Below, piece by piece: positions 62,168-64,000 of a DNA stretch of 64,000 nucleotides. Position 1 is the first letter of the stretch. Each line of letters begins with the position of its first letter. Both the position numbers and the translations under genes were made by a program. The notes below the pieces were generated by a model. The model searched no databases and had not been told where the DNA came from. It saw only the letters and a program-made list of their open reading frames with translations. This DNA comes from Salinibacterium sp. SWN248 (GTDB lineage: Bacteria; Actinomycetota; Actinomycetes; Actinomycetales; Microbacteriaceae): the NCBI RefSeq assembly GCF_015864575.1, contig NZ_JADYWW010000001.1, positions 1 through 64,000 on the forward strand. Reading direction: 5' to 3'.

Positions 62168-63681
62168 GAGGCCACCTCCGCGTGGGTTGCGGCGAACATG
62201 ACGGACTCAGCCGTGGCATCCGCTCGATCAATTTCTGCCGTGATGCGACCTTCGTGCACCACGAGAACTCGGTCGGCCATGCCCAATACTTCAGGCAGTT
62301 CGCTCGAGATCATGATGATGGCGAGGCCCTCAACGGCGAGTTCGGAGAGCAGACGGTGCACTTCGGCTTTCGTACCCACGTCGATTCCACGGGTTGGTTC
62401 GTCGACGATGAGCAAGCTCGGGTTAGTGGCAAGCCACTTAGCCAGCACCACCTTCTGCTGGTTTCCCCCACTGAGGGTGCCGACTTCGGTATCGAGCGCC
62501 GATGTCTTCACTTCAAGTTTTTGAGCCCAGGTGCGGGCGCTCGCGTTCTCCACGGCACTCGTAATAAAACCGAACTTGGCCAGTGCTGAGCGAATAGCGA
62601 GCGTCGCATTCTTACCGACGGATGATTCGAGAACGAGCCCTTGGCGACGACGATCCTCTGGCACGAGCGCAAGCCCGAGGTTCATGGCTGCGGCCGGATT
62701 GCGTTTCGGAACGCGCACTCCGTTGATGGTGACGGTGCCCGCCTTGTAGGGATCGACTCCGAAGATGGCTCGTGCGATCTCGCTGCGGCCGGCCCCGACG
62801 AGCCCCGCCAGCGCGACGATCTCACCGGAACGAACCGAGAAGCTGATGTCGTGGAACTCGCCCGGCTCGGTGAGCCCGGAGACCACAAGAACTTCGTCTC
62901 CGATGGGAGCATCAATCTTGGGGAACAACTCTGCGACATCGCGGCCGACCATTTGACGAACGATCTCGTCTACGGTCGTCTCGGCAATGGGGCTGGTAGC
63001 GATGTAGGCACCGTCGCGCATGATGGTGACGGTGTCGCAGAGTTCGAAGACTTCCTCGAAGCGGTGCGAAATGAAGAGGAGCGCCCGGCCTTCGTCGCGC
63101 AGGCTGCGAGCGACGGCGAAGAGCCGTTCAACCTCAACGCCACTGAGGGCGGCGGTCGGCTCATCCATCACGAGCACTTTGGCGTCAAGGGAGATGGCTT
63201 TTGCGATCTCAATGATCTGCTGATCAGCGATTGAGAGCCCCTGGGTGGGGCGATCAGGATCGATGCGCACTCCAAGGCGTTCAAAAAGGCCGAGTGCTTC
63301 GGTATGCATCCTCTTGCGATCGATGCGCCCGAGCGACTTGACGGGCTGGCGACCCATGAAAATATTCTCGGTCACCGACAGGTCAGGAAAAAGCGTCGGC
63401 TCTTGGTAGATGACAGCGATGCCCGCGCTCTTGGATTGAGCGGTCGAGGTGAAGTCGACGGTTGTGCCTTCGAGAGTGAAGTCGCCGCCATCCCGTTGGT
63501 AGAGACCGGCGATGATTTTCACCAGGGTGGACTTGCCCGCGCCGTTTTCTCCGACGAGAGCGTGAATCGAACCGGGGTGCAGCGCGAGGGTTCCGTCGGT
63601 CAGCGCGACGACAGAACCAAAAGTCTTGGCGATGTGTGAGAGCTCAAGCGTCGGTGCGCTTGGCTTCGTGCTTATCGACAT
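62164..63681 (-). CDS. rhaT: Rhamnose ABC transporter ATP-binding protein (two domains)
   Basis: 505 residues with two ATPase domains: Walker A GENGAGKST near 40 and signature LSIADQQIIEIAKAI near 145; second domain LVGAGRSEIARAIFG, LSGGNQQKVVLAKWL near 400 and Walker B LLIVDEPTRGIDVG. The sugar ABC transporter length (about 500) is right. First gene in the operon, divergent from the mutarotase. Confidence 0.88.
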   Translation of the reverse strand: MSISTKPSAPTLELSHIAKTFGSVVALTDGTLALHPGSIHALVGENGAGKSTLVKIIAGLYQRDGGDFTLEGTTVDFTSTAQSKSAGIAVIYQEPTLFPDLSVTENIFMGRQPVKSLGRIDRKRMHTEALGLFERLGVRIDPDRPTQGLSIADQQIIEIAKAISLDAKVLVMDEPTAALSGVEVERLFAVARSLRDEGRALLFISHRFEEVFELCDTVTIMRDGAYIATSPIAETTVDEIVRQMVGRDVAELFPKIDAPIGDEVLVVSGLTEPGEFHDISFSVRSGEIVALAGLVGAGRSEIARAIFGVDPYKAGTVTINGVRVPKRNPAAAMNLGLALVPEDRRRQGLVLESSVGKNATLAIRSALAKFGFITSAVENASARTWAQKLEVKTSALDTEVGTLSGGNQQKVVLAKWLATNPSLLIVDEPTRGIDVGTKAEVHRLLSELAVEGLAIIMISSELPEVLGMADRVLVVHEGRITAEIDRADATAESVMFAATHAEVAS

Positions 63682-63714
63682 CGTTGTCTACCTCGTTGTA
63701 ATAGATGAGCTTAA

Positions 63715-63728
63715 GTGAAACGATTCAC
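63715..63728. promoter_or_regulatory. LacI-type operator between rhaT and the mutarotase gene
   Basis: GTGAAACGATTCAC has a near-perfect dyad with a central CG, the usual form of LacI-family sites. It lies in the 223-base divergent gap, 34 bases from the rhaT start. A half-site CAGAAACGAT lies close at 63736-63745. Regulator gene not in window. Confidence 0.55.
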
Positions 63729-63904
63729 TGCTGTTCAGAAACGATAGGTGGCGATCACTGTTCCCGTCAAGTCCAGCCATCGAATTGGGCATACTCTGTG
63801 ATCAGAAATGCCGGAACTGCGGGTATCCTCGAGCCTTTTCGCGGGATAGCGCCGCACGCCCCGCTGCGGCCGAGGGCGCCAACCGATCTACCAGAAGGAA
63901 CAAA

Positions 63905-64000
63905 ATGACTCGCGTGTGCTTCCAATTACAGGTTCGACCAGAGCGACTCGACGAGTACCTCGAGCGCCACACCGCGGTCTGGCCTCGAATGCTCAAGGTG
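63905..64000 (+). CDS. rhaM: L-rhamnose mutarotase (partial)
   Basis: The first 32 residues (MTRVCFQLQVRPERLDEYLE, then RHTAVWPRMLKV) match the L-rhamnose mutarotase start, with the His and Trp of the active region. The gene runs off the right edge. It supports rhamnose as the transporter substrate. ATG has AGAAGGAAC upstream. Confidence 0.9.
   Translation, partial: MTRVCFQLQVRPERLDEYLERHTAVWPRMLKV

Noticed and set aside
1-64000. CRISPR array or cas genes
   Set aside because: No regularly spaced direct repeats with spacers and no Cas-like products were seen.

Overview
The window looks like chromosomal DNA of a high-GC actinobacterium, most likely of the family Microbacteriaceae. This rests on high GC, frequent GTG starts, many 4-base ATGA/GTGA gene overlaps, and family content: LCP wall ligase, PucR regulator, deazaflavin-type nitroreductase, alpha-E / permuted ATP-grasp / transglutaminase operon, and an actinobacterial-type long GAPDH. 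The genus cannot be fixed from the sequence alone.

Layout. 0.2-6.6 kb: NAD(P)HX epimerase with a DUF427 protein, a secreted beta-helix-type carbohydrate-binding lipoprotein, a dienelactone hydrolase, a small membrane protein, and a bicarbonate transporter/PII-like pair (sbtA/sbtB type) divergent from a small HTH gene across a perfect 15-bp inverted repeat. 6.7-16.3 kb: two tandem integrase-less elements inserted at the 3' half of tRNA-Arg(ACG), marked by three identical 47-bp copies of the tRNA 3' half plus shared arm sequences. Element 1 carries a Fic protein and two small envelope proteins. Element 2 carries a very large secreted protein that reads as a polymorphic toxin (signal peptide, FN3, calcium-binding TSP3 repeats, VWA-like domain, pre-toxin region, C-terminal PD-(D/E)xK nuclease-like domain) and a translationally coupled candidate immunity gene. 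The toxin frame is broken near its N-terminus by a single in-frame TAA.

16.4-25.2 kb: sugar-acid catabolism in three blocks (SDR, FAH-family hydrolase and Gfo/Idh oxidoreductase; galactonate-dehydratase-type enolase; SDR with FadR-type regulator), interrupted by a 2OG-Fe(II) oxygenase, a long GAPDH and a DUF1801 protein. 25.2-33.9 kb: Tat-exported DUF1501/DUF1800 pair, peroxiredoxin-like protein, YaeQ, P-loop kinase, tRNA-Ser(GCT), LCP protein, tRNA-Ser(TGA), PucR regulator. 34-46.9 kb: class III aminotransferase, HAD phosphatase, serS, lipid kinase, pheA, VanY-type carboxypeptidase, small acetyltransferase, hmuUV-like permease and ATPase, lipoate ligase family protein, HIT protein, lysophospholipase, MarR regulator and MFS exporter.

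46.9-64 kb: transglutaminase / alpha-E / ATP-grasp operon, alpha/beta hydrolase, trkA/trkH potassium uptake, a double crcB fluoride channel, F420-type nitroreductase, small lipoprotein, LuxR-family ATPase regulator, 2-hydroxyacid dehydrogenase, and an L-rhamnose-type ABC transporter (rhaT-P-Q-S order) divergent from an L-rhamnose mutarotase that runs off the window. The sugar-related genes (rhamnose uptake, sugar-acid breakdown, carbohydrate-binding lipoprotein) suggest a heterotroph feeding on plant or algal polysaccharide sugars. The most novel region is the tandem tRNA-Arg island. No CRISPR array, rRNA operon, insertion sequence or transposase was seen.
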